Position numbers and translations under genes: made by a program. Below are positions 27,837 to 41,874 of a stretch of DNA of 64,000 bases, in pieces. The DNA comes from Rhodoglobus sp. (GTDB taxonomy: Bacteria > Actinomycetota > Actinomycetes > Actinomycetales > Microbacteriaceae): assembly GCA_025464445.1 (NCBI GenBank), contig JAODLY010000021.1, positions 43,705-107,704 on the forward strand. Reading direction: 5' to 3'. The notes under the pieces are model-generated. The model did not search any database. It worked only from the letters and a program-made list of their open reading frames with translations, and was not told the origin of the DNA. Within the stretch, counting starts at the first letter, position 1. Every line of letters begins with the position of its first letter.

Positions 27837-29367
27837 CTCGACGACGTCCGCCGATTTCACCGCCCGGCTCGAGGCCGGCCACAAGGTCATCCCGGTGATC
27901 CGCGAGATCTTCGCCGACGGCGAGACCCCGGTGGGCATCTACCGCAAGCTCGCGCAGGGCAAGCCGGGCACCTTCCTGCTGGAGTCCGCCGAGCAGGGCG
28001 GCATCTGGTCCCGGTTCTCGTTCGTGGGCGTCTCGAGCTTCGGCGTGCTGACGCAGGATGGCGAGAACACCGCGTGGCTCGACTACGGCCTGCCGGTCGA
28101 ACGGGCCCTCGGCGAACACCGCGGCGGCCCGTTGGATGCCCTCGCGCACCTGTACGAACGGTGGAGCACACCGCACGTCCCCGGCCACCCGCCGCTCACC
28201 GGCGGGCTTGTAGGTTTCATCGGCTGGGAGGCGATCCGGCAGATCGAGCGGCTGCCCAACATCCCGCCCGCAGACTTCAGCGTGCCCGGCCAGGCCCTGA
28301 GCTTCGTCTCGGAGCTCGTCGTGCTCGACCACAGGTACGGTACCGTGCAGCTCATCGCGGCGGCACTCAACGACCCTTCGACAGGCTCAGGGCAAGTGGC
28401 CATGGATCGCGACGTGCTGTGGGGTGACGCCCAGCGTCGCCTCGACGCTATGCAGGCCGCCCTCTCCCAGCCGGGCGAGGCCTGGCTGGCTGAGGTCGAC
28501 CTGTCGATAGCGCCGGCCCCGATCCCGCGGTCGACCCCAGAGCAGTACGCCCAGGCGATCGAGAAGTCGAAACAGTACATCCGGGATGGGGACGTCTTCC
28601 AGGTGGTCATCTCGCAGCGGTTCGACCACGAGATCAGCGCCGACCCGATCGACGTCTACCGCGTGCTGCGCACCCTCAACCCGTCCCCGTACATGTACCT
28701 GCTCACCCTCGTCGACACCGCGGGCGAACCGTATTCGATAGTCGGGTCGAGCCCGGAGGCGCTCGTGAAGATCGCAGACAAGCGGGTATACATGCACCCG
28801 ATCGCCGGATCCCGGCCCCGTGGCGAGAGCCCCGAGGCCGACCTAGACCTCGGGACCGAGCTGCTCGCCGACACGAAGGAACAGGCCGAGCACCTCATGC
28901 TCGTCGACCTTGCCCGCAACGACCTGCTCAAGGTCTGCGTGCCGGGCACAGTCGAAGTCACCGAGTTCATGCAGGTCGAGCGCTTCAGCCACATCATGCA
29001 CCTCGTCTCGTCGGTCGAAGGCGATCTCAACCCCGATGCGAGCTCGGTGGATGTCTTCCGCGCGACATTCCCGGCGGGCACCCTGTCCGGCGCGCCCAAG
29101 CCGCGTGCTCTCGAGATCATCGACGAGCTGGAGCCGGCGCAGCGCGGCGTGTACGGGGGAGTCGTCGGCTACTTCGACTTCGCCGGGGACGCCGACCTCG
29201 CGATAGCCATTCGCACGACGACGATCGTGGGCGGCCTCGCCCGCGTGCAGGCGGGGGCCGGGCTCGTCGCCGACTCCGACCCGTGCGCGGAGCACGAAGA
29301 GTCGCAGAACAAGGCCGCGGCGCCGCTGCGGGCGGTTGCCGTGGCCAACGCGATGCGCAGGATCTGA
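27829..29367 (+). CDS. trpE: Anthranilate synthase component I
   Basis: TrpE converts chorismate to anthranilate with ammonia from TrpG. The 512-residue protein has the chorismate-binding motifs GSSPEAL, IAGSRPRG, LARNDL and TFPAGTLSGAPKPRALEII, and an N-terminal tryptophan-sensing region. Near residue 184 a repeat sequence (28374-28392) is read in frame as the residues PSTGSGQ, in a presumed linker between the N-terminal and catalytic regions. No leader peptide is possible upstream because the gene overlaps hisI. Confidence 0.96.
   Translation: MHNSTTSADFTARLEAGHKVIPVIREIFADGETPVGIYRKLAQGKPGTFLLESAEQGGIWSRFSFVGVSSFGVLTQDGENTAWLDYGLPVERALGEHRGGPLDALAHLYERWSTPHVPGHPPLTGGLVGFIGWEAIRQIERLPNIPPADFSVPGQALSFVSELVVLDHRYGTVQLIAAALNDPSTGSGQVAMDRDVLWGDAQRRLDAMQAALSQPGEAWLAEVDLSIAPAPIPRSTPEQYAQAIEKSKQYIRDGDVFQVVISQRFDHEISADPIDVYRVLRTLNPSPYMYLLTLVDTAGEPYSIVGSSPEALVKIADKRVYMHPIAGSRPRGESPEADLDLGTELLADTKEQAEHLMLVDLARNDLLKVCVPGTVEVTEFMQVERFSHIMHLVSSVEGDLNPDASSVDVFRATFPAGTLSGAPKPRALEIIDELEPAQRGVYGGVVGYFDFAGDADLAIAIRTTTIVGGLARVQAGAGLVADSDPCAEHEESQNKAAAPLRAVAVANAMRRI
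28374..28392. repeat. REP-like element CCCTTCGACAGGCTCAGGG inside trpE
   Basis: The 19-base sequence has CCCT/AGGG ends and matches a short repeat that I recall as common in intergenic DNA of many bacteria. Here it lies inside the trpE coding frame, in phase, and adds a Ser/Gly-rich loop without stopping translation. Confidence 0.6.
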
Positions 29368-29930
29368 TGGATGCCAGCAGGCTCAAGCTCCTCGCCATCC
29401 TCGCCGGTGGCGTGCTCGGGGCACTGACCCTCATCGCCTGGACGCAACCGTGGTTCGCCCTCACCCTCACGAACGGCCGCTCGCTGGCCGTCGCGGGCCA
29501 GGTCGCCGCGCCGGCGCTGTCGGCGCTCGGTCTCGCCTCCCTCGCCCTCGTGGCTGCGCTGGCGATCGCGGGTCGGGTATTCCGCGTCGTGCTCGCGGCG
29601 GTCGAGGTGGTGATCGGGGTGCTCGTCGTGGTGTCTGCCGCTGCCGCGTTATCCACTCCCGTCGCGGCGTCGGCGGCGACGATCACGGATGCCGTGGGCG
29701 AGAGCGGCGCCAACGCGCTGGCCGCCCTCGTGGCATCCGTCTCTGCGACGGCCTGGCCATACCTCGCCCTCGCGTTCGGGGCGCTTTCGGCCCTCGTCGG
29801 TGTGGCGGTGTTGGCCACCACGCGGCGCTGGCCGGGCCCAACCCGCAGGTACGAGGCGACAGCGGTTGCCGACGACTCGGCGGCCGGCAACTGGGATGCG
29901 CTGAGCGCCGGCGAGGACCCGACGCGATGA
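29367..29930 (+). CDS. Tryptophan-operon-associated membrane protein (TIGR02234 family)
   Basis: The 187-residue protein has four predicted membrane segments and a polar C-terminal tail of about 30 residues. Position directly after trpE and the first-helix pattern followed by an AWTQPWF motif match the actinobacterial Trp_oprn_chp family. The role is unknown; transport of an aromatic compound or a regulatory function have not been shown. The ATG overlaps the trpE stop. Confidence 0.87.
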   Translation: MDASRLKLLAILAGGVLGALTLIAWTQPWFALTLTNGRSLAVAGQVAAPALSALGLASLALVAALAIAGRVFRVVLAAVEVVIGVLVVVSAAAALSTPVAASAATITDAVGESGANALAALVASVSATAWPYLALAFGALSALVGVAVLATTRRWPGPTRRYEATAVADDSAAGNWDALSAGEDPTR

Positions 29931-29939
29931 GGCTCCCGC

Positions 29940-29945
29940 TACAAT
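29940..29945 (+). promoter_or_regulatory. Possible internal promoter -10 box (TACAAT) in the trp cluster
   Basis: TACAAT is a good -10 match in the 46-base gap before the small membrane protein gene. It would start a transcript near 29952 that could express trpCBA independently of trpE. No -35 hexamer is clear. Confidence 0.35.
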
Positions 29946-29976
29946 TTGACCTGAACCCCCACCGAAATGGAGCACG

Positions 29977-30207
29977 ATGAGCATCGAGCCTGACCCCGGC
30001 CACGGAAATTCGCCGGCCGCCTGGACCGCCATCATCATCATGCTGGTCGCCACCACGATCGGCACATTCGCTTTCTGGTTCGACGTGCAGTGGCTGGTCT
30101 GGGCTTCTGTCGGCCTGTTCATCGTCGGCGCGATCGTCGGCGGAGTGCTCGGCAAGCTGGGCTATGGGGTGGGCGGCGACAAGCTGGCCCCCAAGGTGCA
30201 TAACTAG
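29977..30207 (+). CDS. HGxxPAAW-family small membrane protein
   Basis: This 76-residue protein has the family-defining HGNSPAAW motif just before two hydrophobic helices (about residues 14-33 and 38-62) and a short basic tail. It is found between trpE and trpC in actinobacteria. The function is unknown. A GGAG ribosome-binding site lies five bases ahead of the ATG. Confidence 0.88.
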   Translation: MSIEPDPGHGNSPAAWTAIIIMLVATTIGTFAFWFDVQWLVWASVGLFIVGAIVGGVLGKLGYGVGGDKLAPKVHN

Positions 30208-30208
30208 G

Positions 30209-30985
30209 GTGCTTGCCGATCTGGTAGCCGGGGCTCTACACGACGCCTCGGATCGTCGCGCTGCACGCAGTCTCGCCGATGTCGAGGCTGCGGCGCTCGA
30301 GCGCGCCCCCGCGCTCGACGCCCTCAGCGCGCTCGCGCCGCGCGATCGCGTGCACATCATCGCCGAGATCAAACGGGCGAGCCCCTCGCGCGGCCGGCTC
30401 GCCGAGATCGCCGACCCGGCATCACTCGCCGCGTCCTACCAGCTCGGCGGAGCCAGCGCGATCAGCGTGCTCACGGAGGGCCGACGATTCGGCGGGTCGC
30501 TCGGCGACTTGGAGAGCGTGCGGCAGGCCGCATCCGTTCCCGTGCTGCGCAAGGACTTCATTGCAGAGCCGTACCAGGTGTTCGAGGCCAGGGCCGCCGG
30601 TGCCGACCTCGTGCTGCTCATCGTCGCGGCGCTCGACAAGCCGACCCTCGAGGAGCTTTTCGGGCTCGTCACGGCGCTCGGCATGACGCCGCTCATCGAG
30701 ACCCACTCGGCCGATGAGGTGGCCCGCGCGCTCGACCTCGGTGCCGGGCTCCTCGGCGTGAACGCGCGCGACCTGTCGACATTCGAACTCGACCAGGACC
30801 TGTTCGGGCGCCTCGCGGACCAGATCCCGAGCGGAGTCATCCGGGTCGCGGAGTCGGCTGTCAGGTCGCCGGAGGATGTCGCGCACTATCGCCGCGCCGG
30901 CGCCGATGTCGTGCTCGTGGGGGAGGCGCTCGTGACCGGGGGAGATCCCGTGTCCGCCATCCGCGAGTTCCTGGCGGCGTCATGA
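30209..30985 (+). CDS. trpC: Indole-3-glycerol phosphate synthase
   Basis: TrpC closes the indole ring of tryptophan. I use GTG 30209, one base after the previous stop; this gives 258 residues starting [13 protein letters not shown]. The catalytic lysine is in [13 protein letters not shown] and a second in VLRKDFI; the C-terminal phosphate-binding loop is also present. It overlaps trpB by four bases. Confidence 0.95.
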   Translation: MLADLVAGALHDASDRRAARSLADVEAAALERAPALDALSALAPRDRVHIIAEIKRASPSRGRLAEIADPASLAASYQLGGASAISVLTEGRRFGGSLGDLESVRQAASVPVLRKDFIAEPYQVFEARAAGADLVLLIVAALDKPTLEELFGLVTALGMTPLIETHSADEVARALDLGAGLLGVNARDLSTFELDQDLFGRLADQIPSGVIRVAESAVRSPEDVAHYRRAGADVVLVGEALVTGGDPVSAIREFLAAS

Positions 30986-32214
30986 CCCACCTGCGCGACG
31001 AACAGGGCCCGTACTTCGGCGAATACGGCGGGCGCTTCGTGCCCGAGTCGCTCATCGCCGCACTGGACGAACTGGATGCCGCATACCGGGCCGCCAAGAC
31101 CGATCCGGCGTTCCAGGCCGAGCTCGCCCAACTGCACGCCACATACACAGGGCGACCGAGCATCATCACCGAGGTTCCACGGTTCGCGGAGCACGCCGGT
31201 GGAGCCAGGATCATCCTCAAGCGCGAGGACCTGAACCACACCGGCTCGCACAAGATAAACAATGTGCTCGGCCAGGCGCTGCTCGCCAAACGCCTCGGCA
31301 AGACCCGGCTGATCGCCGAGACCGGTGCGGGCCAGCACGGCGTCGCCACGGCGACAGCCGCTGCGCTGTTCGGCATGGAGTGCGTCGTCTACATGGGCGA
31401 AGTCGACACGGAGCGCCAGGCGCTCAACGTCGCACGCATGCGCCTGCTCGGCGCCACCGTCATCCCGGTGAAGACCGGGTCCCGCACGCTCAAAGACGCC
31501 ATCAACGACGCGCTGCGCGACTGGGTGGCGAACGTGCAGACCACCCACTACCTGCTCGGCACGGTCGCGGGCCCGCATCCTTTCCCGGTGATGGTGCGCG
31601 ACTTCCACAAGATCATCGGCGAGGAGGCCAGGCAGCAGGTGCTCGATCTCACCGGCAGGCTTCCGGATGCCGTCACGGCCTGCGTGGGCGGCGGCAGCAA
31701 CGCCATGGGCATCTTCCACGCATTCCTCGACGACCCGGGCGTCGCGCTGTACGGCTATGAGGCCGCGGGCGAGGGCCACCTCACCGAGAAGCACGCGGCG
31801 ACGCTGACCCGCGGGCGCCCTGGCGTGCTCCACGGCGCGCGGTCGTACCTGCTGCAGGATGACGACGGCCAGACGATCGAGTCGCATTCGATCTCGGCCG
31901 GCCTCGACTACCCGGGGGTTGGCCCCGAGCACGCCTGGCTCAACGACATCGGCCGTGCGACCTACCTGCCGGTCACCGACGACGAGGCGATGCAGGCGCT
32001 GCGGCTGCTGAGCCTGACTGAAGGCATCATCCCTGCGATCGAATCCGCCCATGCCCTCGCCGGCACGATCAAACTCGGCAAGGAGCTCGGGCCGGAGGCG
32101 ATAGTCCTCGTGAACCTGAGCGGGCGTGGCGACAAGGACATGGAGACCGCGGGCAAGTACTTCGACATCCTGGACGCCGAAGTCCTCGCCGCAGACGATT
32201 CGGCGCCGCTGTGA
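30982..32214 (+). CDS. trpB: Tryptophan synthase beta subunit
   Basis: TrpB joins indole and serine in a PLP-dependent reaction. The 410-residue protein contains the PLP lysine in [10 protein letters not shown], the phosphate-binding GGGSNAMG loop, and the [10 protein letters not shown] motif. It is the TrpB1 type, which pairs with TrpA, encoded next with a four-base overlap. Confidence 0.98.
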   Translation: MTHLRDEQGPYFGEYGGRFVPESLIAALDELDAAYRAAKTDPAFQAELAQLHATYTGRPSIITEVPRFAEHAGGARIILKREDLNHTGSHKINNVLGQALLAKRLGKTRLIAETGAGQHGVATATAAALFGMECVVYMGEVDTERQALNVARMRLLGATVIPVKTGSRTLKDAINDALRDWVANVQTTHYLLGTVAGPHPFPVMVRDFHKIIGEEARQQVLDLTGRLPDAVTACVGGGSNAMGIFHAFLDDPGVALYGYEAAGEGHLTEKHAATLTRGRPGVLHGARSYLLQDDDGQTIESHSISAGLDYPGVGPEHAWLNDIGRATYLPVTDDEAMQALRLLSLTEGIIPAIESAHALAGTIKLGKELGPEAIVLVNLSGRGDKDMETAGKYFDILDAEVLAADDSAPL

Positions 32215-33002
32215 GCGCTGTCGAAGACGTCATTGCCGCCCGCAAGGCCGCCGGCTCCGGGGCATTCGTCGGCTACCTGCCTGTGGGTTTTCCCGATCTG
32301 GCCACGAGCATCGAGGCCGCCGTGGCGCTCGTCGAGAACGGCGTGGACGTGCTCGAGCTCGGTTTGCCGTACTCCGACCCGGTAATGGATGGAACTGTCA
32401 TCCAGAAGGCGACGCAGGCGGCTCTCGCCGGCGGGTTCAGGCTCGCGCACGGCTTCGAGGCCGTCGCGGCCATCACCGCCCGCGTGAGCGCGCCCGTGCT
32501 GGTCATGACCTATTGGAACCCGGTGCTGCAATACGGCGTCGACAGGTTCGCCGACGACCTCGTGGCCGCGGGTGGGGCCGGACTCATCACGCCGGACCTC
32601 GTGCCCGACGAGGCCGGCCCGTGGCTCGCGGCATCCGATCGCACCGGGCTTGACCGCGTGTTCCTCGCGGCACCATCGTCGACGGATGCCCGGCTCGCGC
32701 AGGCCGTAGCGACAAGCCGCGGTTTCGTCTACGCCGTCTCCACGATGGGTATCACCGGGGCGCGCAGCGATGTGGACAGCGCGGCGCGGGGCCTCGTGGC
32801 CCGCCTGCGGGACGTCGGCGCCACGAGCACCTGCGTCGGCGTGGGCATCTCCAGCGCGGAGCAGGTGCGCGAAGTGCTCGGGTACGCCGACGGCGCGATC
32901 GTCGGCTCGGCCCTGGTCACGGCGCTTGCTGACGGTGGGGTCGGCGCCGTCGCGCGCACGGCTGGCGCACTGGCCGCCGGTACTAGACTCACCACGTCTT
33001 AA
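32211..33002 (+). CDS. trpA: Tryptophan synthase alpha subunit
   Basis: TrpA cleaves indole-3-glycerol phosphate and channels indole to TrpB. The 263-residue TIM barrel has [14 protein letters not shown] with the catalytic aspartate and GFPDL near the N-terminus. trpD, trpF and trpG are not in the window. Confidence 0.97.
   Translation: MSAVEDVIAARKAAGSGAFVGYLPVGFPDLATSIEAAVALVENGVDVLELGLPYSDPVMDGTVIQKATQAALAGGFRLAHGFEAVAAITARVSAPVLVMTYWNPVLQYGVDRFADDLVAAGGAGLITPDLVPDEAGPWLAASDRTGLDRVFLAAPSSTDARLAQAVATSRGFVYAVSTMGITGARSDVDSAARGLVARLRDVGATSTCVGVGISSAEQVREVLGYADGAIVGSALVTALADGGVGAVARTAGALAAGTRLTTS
32984..32989 (+). promoter_or_regulatory. Possible -10 box of lgt (TAGACT)
   Basis: TAGACT near the end of trpA matches TANNNT and would start a transcript about 38 bases before the lgt start. 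The region 17 bases upstream does not resemble a -35 box, so lgt may equally be read through from trpA. Confidence 0.3.
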
Positions 33003-33033
33003 AGAGGCACATCTAAACGAAAGGTGACAGGTC

Positions 33034-34158
33034 TTGTCGCTCCTGCCGCTCAGCATCCCCAGCCCGCCGATTGCCTGGCAGATCCCGATAACCATTCCGA
33101 TCGGGCAATGGCTGCACGGAATCCTCCCCTTCATCCCGGCAAACCAGGTGATCGCGATCCACACCTACGCGCTGTGCATCCTGCTGGGCATCATCCTCGC
33201 CACCATCTGGGTGAACCAGCGTCTGAAGGCCCGCGGGGCCGAGCCTGGCATCGTGCTCGATGTCATCATCTGGGCTGTGCCGCTCGGACTGGTCGGCGCG
33301 CGTTTCTATCACGTGTTCACGCACCCAGGCGACTACTTCTACGCCGGCGCAGACCCCTGGAACATTGCGGCGGCAGGCAACGTCTGGGCGATCTGGGACG
33401 GCGGCAACGCCCTGTTCGGTTCCCTCATCGGCGGCGCGGTCGGCGCCGTGATCGGCTGCCGCATCGCCGGCCTGCGGTTCTGGACGTTCGCCGACGCCCT
33501 CGCGCCCGCGATGCTGCTCGCCCAGGCACTCGGTCGCTTCGGCAACTACTTCAACCACGAGCTGTTCGGCCAGCCCACAAACCTGCCTTGGGGCCTCGAG
33601 ATCGAGTCGACGAATGGCGCGTTCCCCGTGGGCCTGCCCGCTGGCACGCTGTTCCATCCGACATTCCTGTACGAGATGCTCTGGAACGCCGTCGGCATCC
33701 TGATCCTGCTCGCACTCGAGCGCAAGCACAGTCTCGTGCGGCGCGCCATCCTCGGCCTGTCCGTGCCTGTTCCCCTCGGCGGTCCAATCCGTCTGCAGTG
33801 GGGCAAGGTGTGGGCCCTCTACATGATCTGGTACGGCATCGGGCGCGCCTGGTTCGAGTCGATACGGGTCGACCCGAGCGAGATATTCTTCGGCCTGCGC
33901 ACGAACGTCTGGGGCGCGATCTTCACGATAATTGGCGGCATAATCCTTTTCGCCGTTCAGGCGAGGCGCCATCCTGGTATTGAGCCGAGCCCGTACCGGC
34001 CCGGCCGCGAGTGGAATCCGGACGGTGCTGTAGACTCCGGGGAGACCTACTCGGACACTGACGAACCCGGCGATGATGCCGCTGCGCATGACAAACAGGC
34101 GCTTGATAAAAGCGCCACCGAGAACCTCGCCACAAGCGGAGCAGGCACGAAGCCCTAG
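33034..34158 (+). CDS. lgt: Prolipoprotein diacylglyceryl transferase
   Basis: Lgt transfers diacylglycerol from phosphatidylglycerol to the lipobox cysteine of prelipoproteins. The 374-residue protein has about seven membrane segments, the signature [15 protein letters not shown] and a hydrophilic acidic C-terminal tail (about residues 315-374). It starts at TTG 33034 behind an AGGTGA ribosome-binding site; no ATG or GTG alternative retains the first conserved segment. The substrate-binding lipoprotein at 46094-47038 would be a client. Confidence 0.94.
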   Translation: MSLLPLSIPSPPIAWQIPITIPIGQWLHGILPFIPANQVIAIHTYALCILLGIILATIWVNQRLKARGAEPGIVLDVIIWAVPLGLVGARFYHVFTHPGDYFYAGADPWNIAAAGNVWAIWDGGNALFGSLIGGAVGAVIGCRIAGLRFWTFADALAPAMLLAQALGRFGNYFNHELFGQPTNLPWGLEIESTNGAFPVGLPAGTLFHPTFLYEMLWNAVGILILLALERKHSLVRRAILGLSVPVPLGGPIRLQWGKVWALYMIWYGIGRAWFESIRVDPSEIFFGLRTNVWGAIFTIIGGIILFAVQARRHPGIEPSPYRPGREWNPDGAVDSGETYSDTDEPGDDAAAHDKQALDKSATENLATSGAGTKP

Positions 34159-34228
34159 AAACCTAAGGCCTTTTCCCTCTGGGCCGCCGACGTCCCACCC
34201 CACCAGCACCATCGTGAGGACGGTACCC

Positions 34229-38798
<4,570 letters not shown>

Positions 38799-38806
<8 letters not shown>

Positions 38807-40256
38807 CCCCAAGGGCTTCTTGAAGGTGCAGGAGCGCGAGACCCCCAAGCGCCGTCCCGTGGCCCTGCGGCTGATGGACTGGAAAGAGGTCTACGAGCAG
38901 CAGGACCCAGCCGAACTGCGCCGCCAGGCCGGACGCTGCATGGACTGCGGCATCCCGTTCTGCCACCAGGGATGCCCGCTCGGCAACCTCATCCCAGAAT
39001 GGAATGACCTCACCTGGCGCGGCGAGGGCGCACAGGCAATCGAGCGCCTGCACGCGACGAACAACTTCCCCGAGTTCACCGGCAGGCTGTGCCCGGCCCC
39101 GTGCGAAAGTTCGTGCGTGCTTGCCATCAACCAACCGGCCGTCACGATCAAGCAGGTCGAGGTCTCGATAATCGACCAGGCGTTCGCGAACGGCCTCGTC
39201 ACCCCGCACCCCCCCGAGCGGCTCACGGGCAAGACCGTGGCCGTCGTCGGGTCCGGTCCCGCTGGGCTTGCCGCCGCGCAGCAGCTCACGCGGGCCGGCC
39301 ACACGGTTGCCGTCTTCGAGCGGGATGACCGCATCGGCGGGCTGCTTCGGTACGGCATCCCGGATTTCAAGATGGAGAAGAAGCACATCGAGACCCGCAT
39401 CGCGCAGATGCAGGCGGAGGGAACGCGCTTCCGCGCGAACGTCGAGATCGGCGTCGACATCACCTGGGATGAGCTCAAGTCCCGCTACGACGCCGTGATC
39501 ATCGCTACCGGCGCCATGGTGCCGCGCGACCTTCCCATTCCCGGGCGCGACCTGCTGGGCGTGCACTTCGCCATGGACTACCTCGTGCAGTCCAACCGGG
39601 TCGGTGCGGGTGACCTCGTCGCCGAGCAGGTAACGGCAGAAGGCAAGCATGTCGTCGTGCTTGGCGGCGGCGACACCGGCGCCGACTGCATCGGCACCGC
39701 CCACCGCCAGCAGGCGCTCTCGGTCACCAACCTCGCGATCGGCGTGCAGCCGCCCGCCGAGCGCCCCGAGCACCAGCCCTGGCCGATGTCGCCGACCCTG
39801 TTCGAGGTGTCCAGCGCCCACGAGGAGGGCGGCGAGCGGGTCTACCTCGCGTCGACTGTGGAGTTCCTGTCCAACGAGGCAGGCGAAGTTCGCGGCATCC
39901 GCGTCGCGGAGACCGAGTACATCGACGGGCGCCGCGTGCCGAGGTCGGGCACCGAGCGGGAGATCCCAGCCGACCTCGTGTTGCTGGCGCTCGGTTTCAC
40001 CGGGCCCGAGTCCGAGGCGATAGAGGCACAGCTGCCCATGCCTTTCGACGAGAAGGGCAACATCGAGCGCGACTCCAGGTACCAGACGAGCGAGGCGGGC
40101 GTGTTCGTGGCCGGCGACGCCGGTCGGGGCCAGTCGCTCATCGTCTGGGCTATCGCCGAGGGTCGTGCCGCGGCATCCGCCGTGGATGAGTACCTTGAAG
40201 GCAGCACACAGTTGCCGTTCCCGGTCAAGCCGACCGACCACGCGATCGCGATCTAG
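38799..40256 (+). CDS. gltD: Glutamate synthase small subunit (GOGAT beta)
   Basis: GltD passes electrons from NADPH through FAD and iron-sulfur clusters to GltB. The 485-residue protein has the N-terminal 4Fe-4S cysteines ([16 protein letters not shown] and [10 protein letters not shown]), the FAD motif [17 protein letters not shown] near residue 147 and the NADPH motif [13 protein letters not shown]. It is coupled to gltB. Confidence 0.97.
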
Positions 40257-40266
40257 TCGCGCGCTT

Positions 40267-40284
40267 CCACCACCACCACCACCA
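40267..40284 (+). repeat. (CCA)6 microsatellite ahead of pyk
   Basis: Six perfect CCA units lie in the short untranslated gap between gltD and pyk, about 15 bases before the GAAGGAAG ribosome-binding region. The tract is outside any reading frame I accept, so copy-number change would alter only leader length. Confidence 0.75.
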
Positions 40285-40307
40285 CGCAGTACCCACAGAA
40301 GGAAGTC

Positions 40308-41750
40308 ATGAGACGAGCCAAAATCGTCGCGACGCTTGGCCCGGCCACGTCGAGCTACGAGAACATCAGGGCAATCATCGATGCAGGTGTCGATGTCGCT
40401 CGCATGAACCTCAGTCACGGCACGTATGCCGTGCACGAGGAGGTCTATGCGAATGTTCGCAAGGCCGCCGCTGATTCCGGTCGCGCGGTCGCCGTCATGG
40501 TCGACCTGCAGGGCCCGAAGATCCGCCTGGGCAAGTTCGAGGCCGGGCCATACGAGCTTGCAGTCGGGGACATCTTCAAGATCACCACCGAAGAGGTACT
40601 CGGCACCCGGGAACTGTCGGGCACCACGTTCAAGGGCCTGCCCGACGATGTCTCGCCCGGTGACTTCCTGCTCATCGATGACGGCAAAGTCAAGGTGAAA
40701 GTCACTGCCGTCGACGGCCAGGTCGTCACCACCGAGGTCATCGTCGCCGGCTTCGTCTCCAACAACAAGGGCATAAACCTGCCCGGCGTGGCCGTCAACG
40801 TGCCCGCGCTGTCGGAGAAGGACGAGGATGACCTGCGCTGGGGCCTCAAGCTCGGCTGCGACCTCATCGCGCTCTCGTTCGTGCGCAACGCCGAAGACAT
40901 CGTGCGCGTGCACGAGATCATGGCAGAGGAGGGCCGCAAGGTCCCCGTGATCGCGAAGATCGAGAAGCCGCAGGCTGTCGACCACCTCGAGGCGATCATC
41001 GACGCGTTCGACGCGATAATGGTGGCTCGCGGCGACCTGGGCGTCGAACTTCCGCTCGAAGCGGTCCCGATAGTGCAGAAGCGCACAGTCGAACTCGCTC
41101 GCCGGATGGCAAAGCCGGTAATCGTTGCGACCCAGATGCTCGAGTCGATGATCTCCAGCCCTGTGCCCACCCGCGCAGAGACCTCCGACGTCGCCAACGC
41201 GATCCTCGACGGCGCTGACGCGGTCATGCTCAGCGGCGAGACAAGCGTCGGCGAGTACCCGGTCATCACCGTGCAGACGATGGCCCGCATCGTCACATCG
41301 ACCGAAGATCACGGTCTCGAGCGCATCCCGCCGCTGGGCACCAAGCCGCGAACCCAGGGCGGCGCGATAACCCTCGCCGCGGCCGAGGTCGCCGACTTCG
41401 TCGACGCCAAATACGTGTGCGTGTTCACCGAATCCGGGGATGCGGCGCGGCGGATGTCGCGACTCAGGTTCCGCGTGCCGATGAAGGCCTTCACGCCCGA
41501 CCCCGCCATCCGCAACCGCATGGCGCTCATCTGGGGCATCGAGTCATTCGTCGTGGATCGCGTGACCCACACCGACCAGATGTATCGGCAGGTCGACGAA
41601 GTGATGCTCGAGCACGGGCTCGCCGAGGTCGGCGACAAGGTCGTCGTGATCTCCGGCTCCCCTCCCGGAATCTCCGGGTCGACAAACGACATGCGGGTGC
41701 ACATCATCGGCGACGCGATAAACGCTGCGGCGCCGGCCTGGCACGACTAA
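40308..41750 (+). CDS. pyk: Pyruvate kinase
   Basis: Pyruvate kinase makes pyruvate and ATP from phosphoenolpyruvate. The 480-residue protein starts MRRAKIVATLGPATSSYE. It has the active-site segments MNLSHG, VARGDLGVELP and ATQMLESMI. A C-terminal domain with regulatory-site features follows residue 340. It ends the core block; the next 125 bases hold only hairpins before the accessory cluster. Confidence 0.97.
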   Translation: MRRAKIVATLGPATSSYENIRAIIDAGVDVARMNLSHGTYAVHEEVYANVRKAAADSGRAVAVMVDLQGPKIRLGKFEAGPYELAVGDIFKITTEEVLGTRELSGTTFKGLPDDVSPGDFLLIDDGKVKVKVTAVDGQVVTTEVIVAGFVSNNKGINLPGVAVNVPALSEKDEDDLRWGLKLGCDLIALSFVRNAEDIVRVHEIMAEEGRKVPVIAKIEKPQAVDHLEAIIDAFDAIMVARGDLGVELPLEAVPIVQKRTVELARRMAKPVIVATQMLESMISSPVPTRAETSDVANAILDGADAVMLSGETSVGEYPVITVQTMARIVTSTEDHGLERIPPLGTKPRTQGGAITLAAAEVADFVDAKYVCVFTESGDAARRMSRLRFRVPMKAFTPDPAIRNRMALIWGIESFVVDRVTHTDQMYRQVDEVMLEHGLAEVGDKVVVISGSPPGISGSTNDMRVHIIGDAINAAAPAWHD

Positions 41751-41760
41751 GACTGCATTC

Positions 41761-41818
41761 CTGAAGTGCCCCGTGCGGCTTCAGCCTCTCCCGGGTCCGC
41801 TGTGCGCGCTCGGGAGAG
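41761..41818. terminator. Two hairpins between pyk and the convergent accessory operon
   Basis: The first hairpin pairs CTGAAG (41761-41766) with CTTCAG (41779-41784). The second pairs CTCTCCCG (41786-41793) with CGGGAGAG (41811-41818), eight perfect base pairs with a 17-base loop. There is no T-tract, as is common in high-GC actinobacteria. The position between two converging transcripts suggests a bidirectional terminator. Confidence 0.5.
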
Positions 41819-41874
41819 TCGTCCGGTCGCGATCGCGTGGGTGCTTGATCCTGGCGGATTCTGGTGTGCCGGGC

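Noticed and set aside
34159..34228. AAGGCCTT palindrome after lgt as a terminator
   Set aside because: Four base pairs with no loop cannot form a hairpin, and gltB starts soon after with its own ribosome-binding site.
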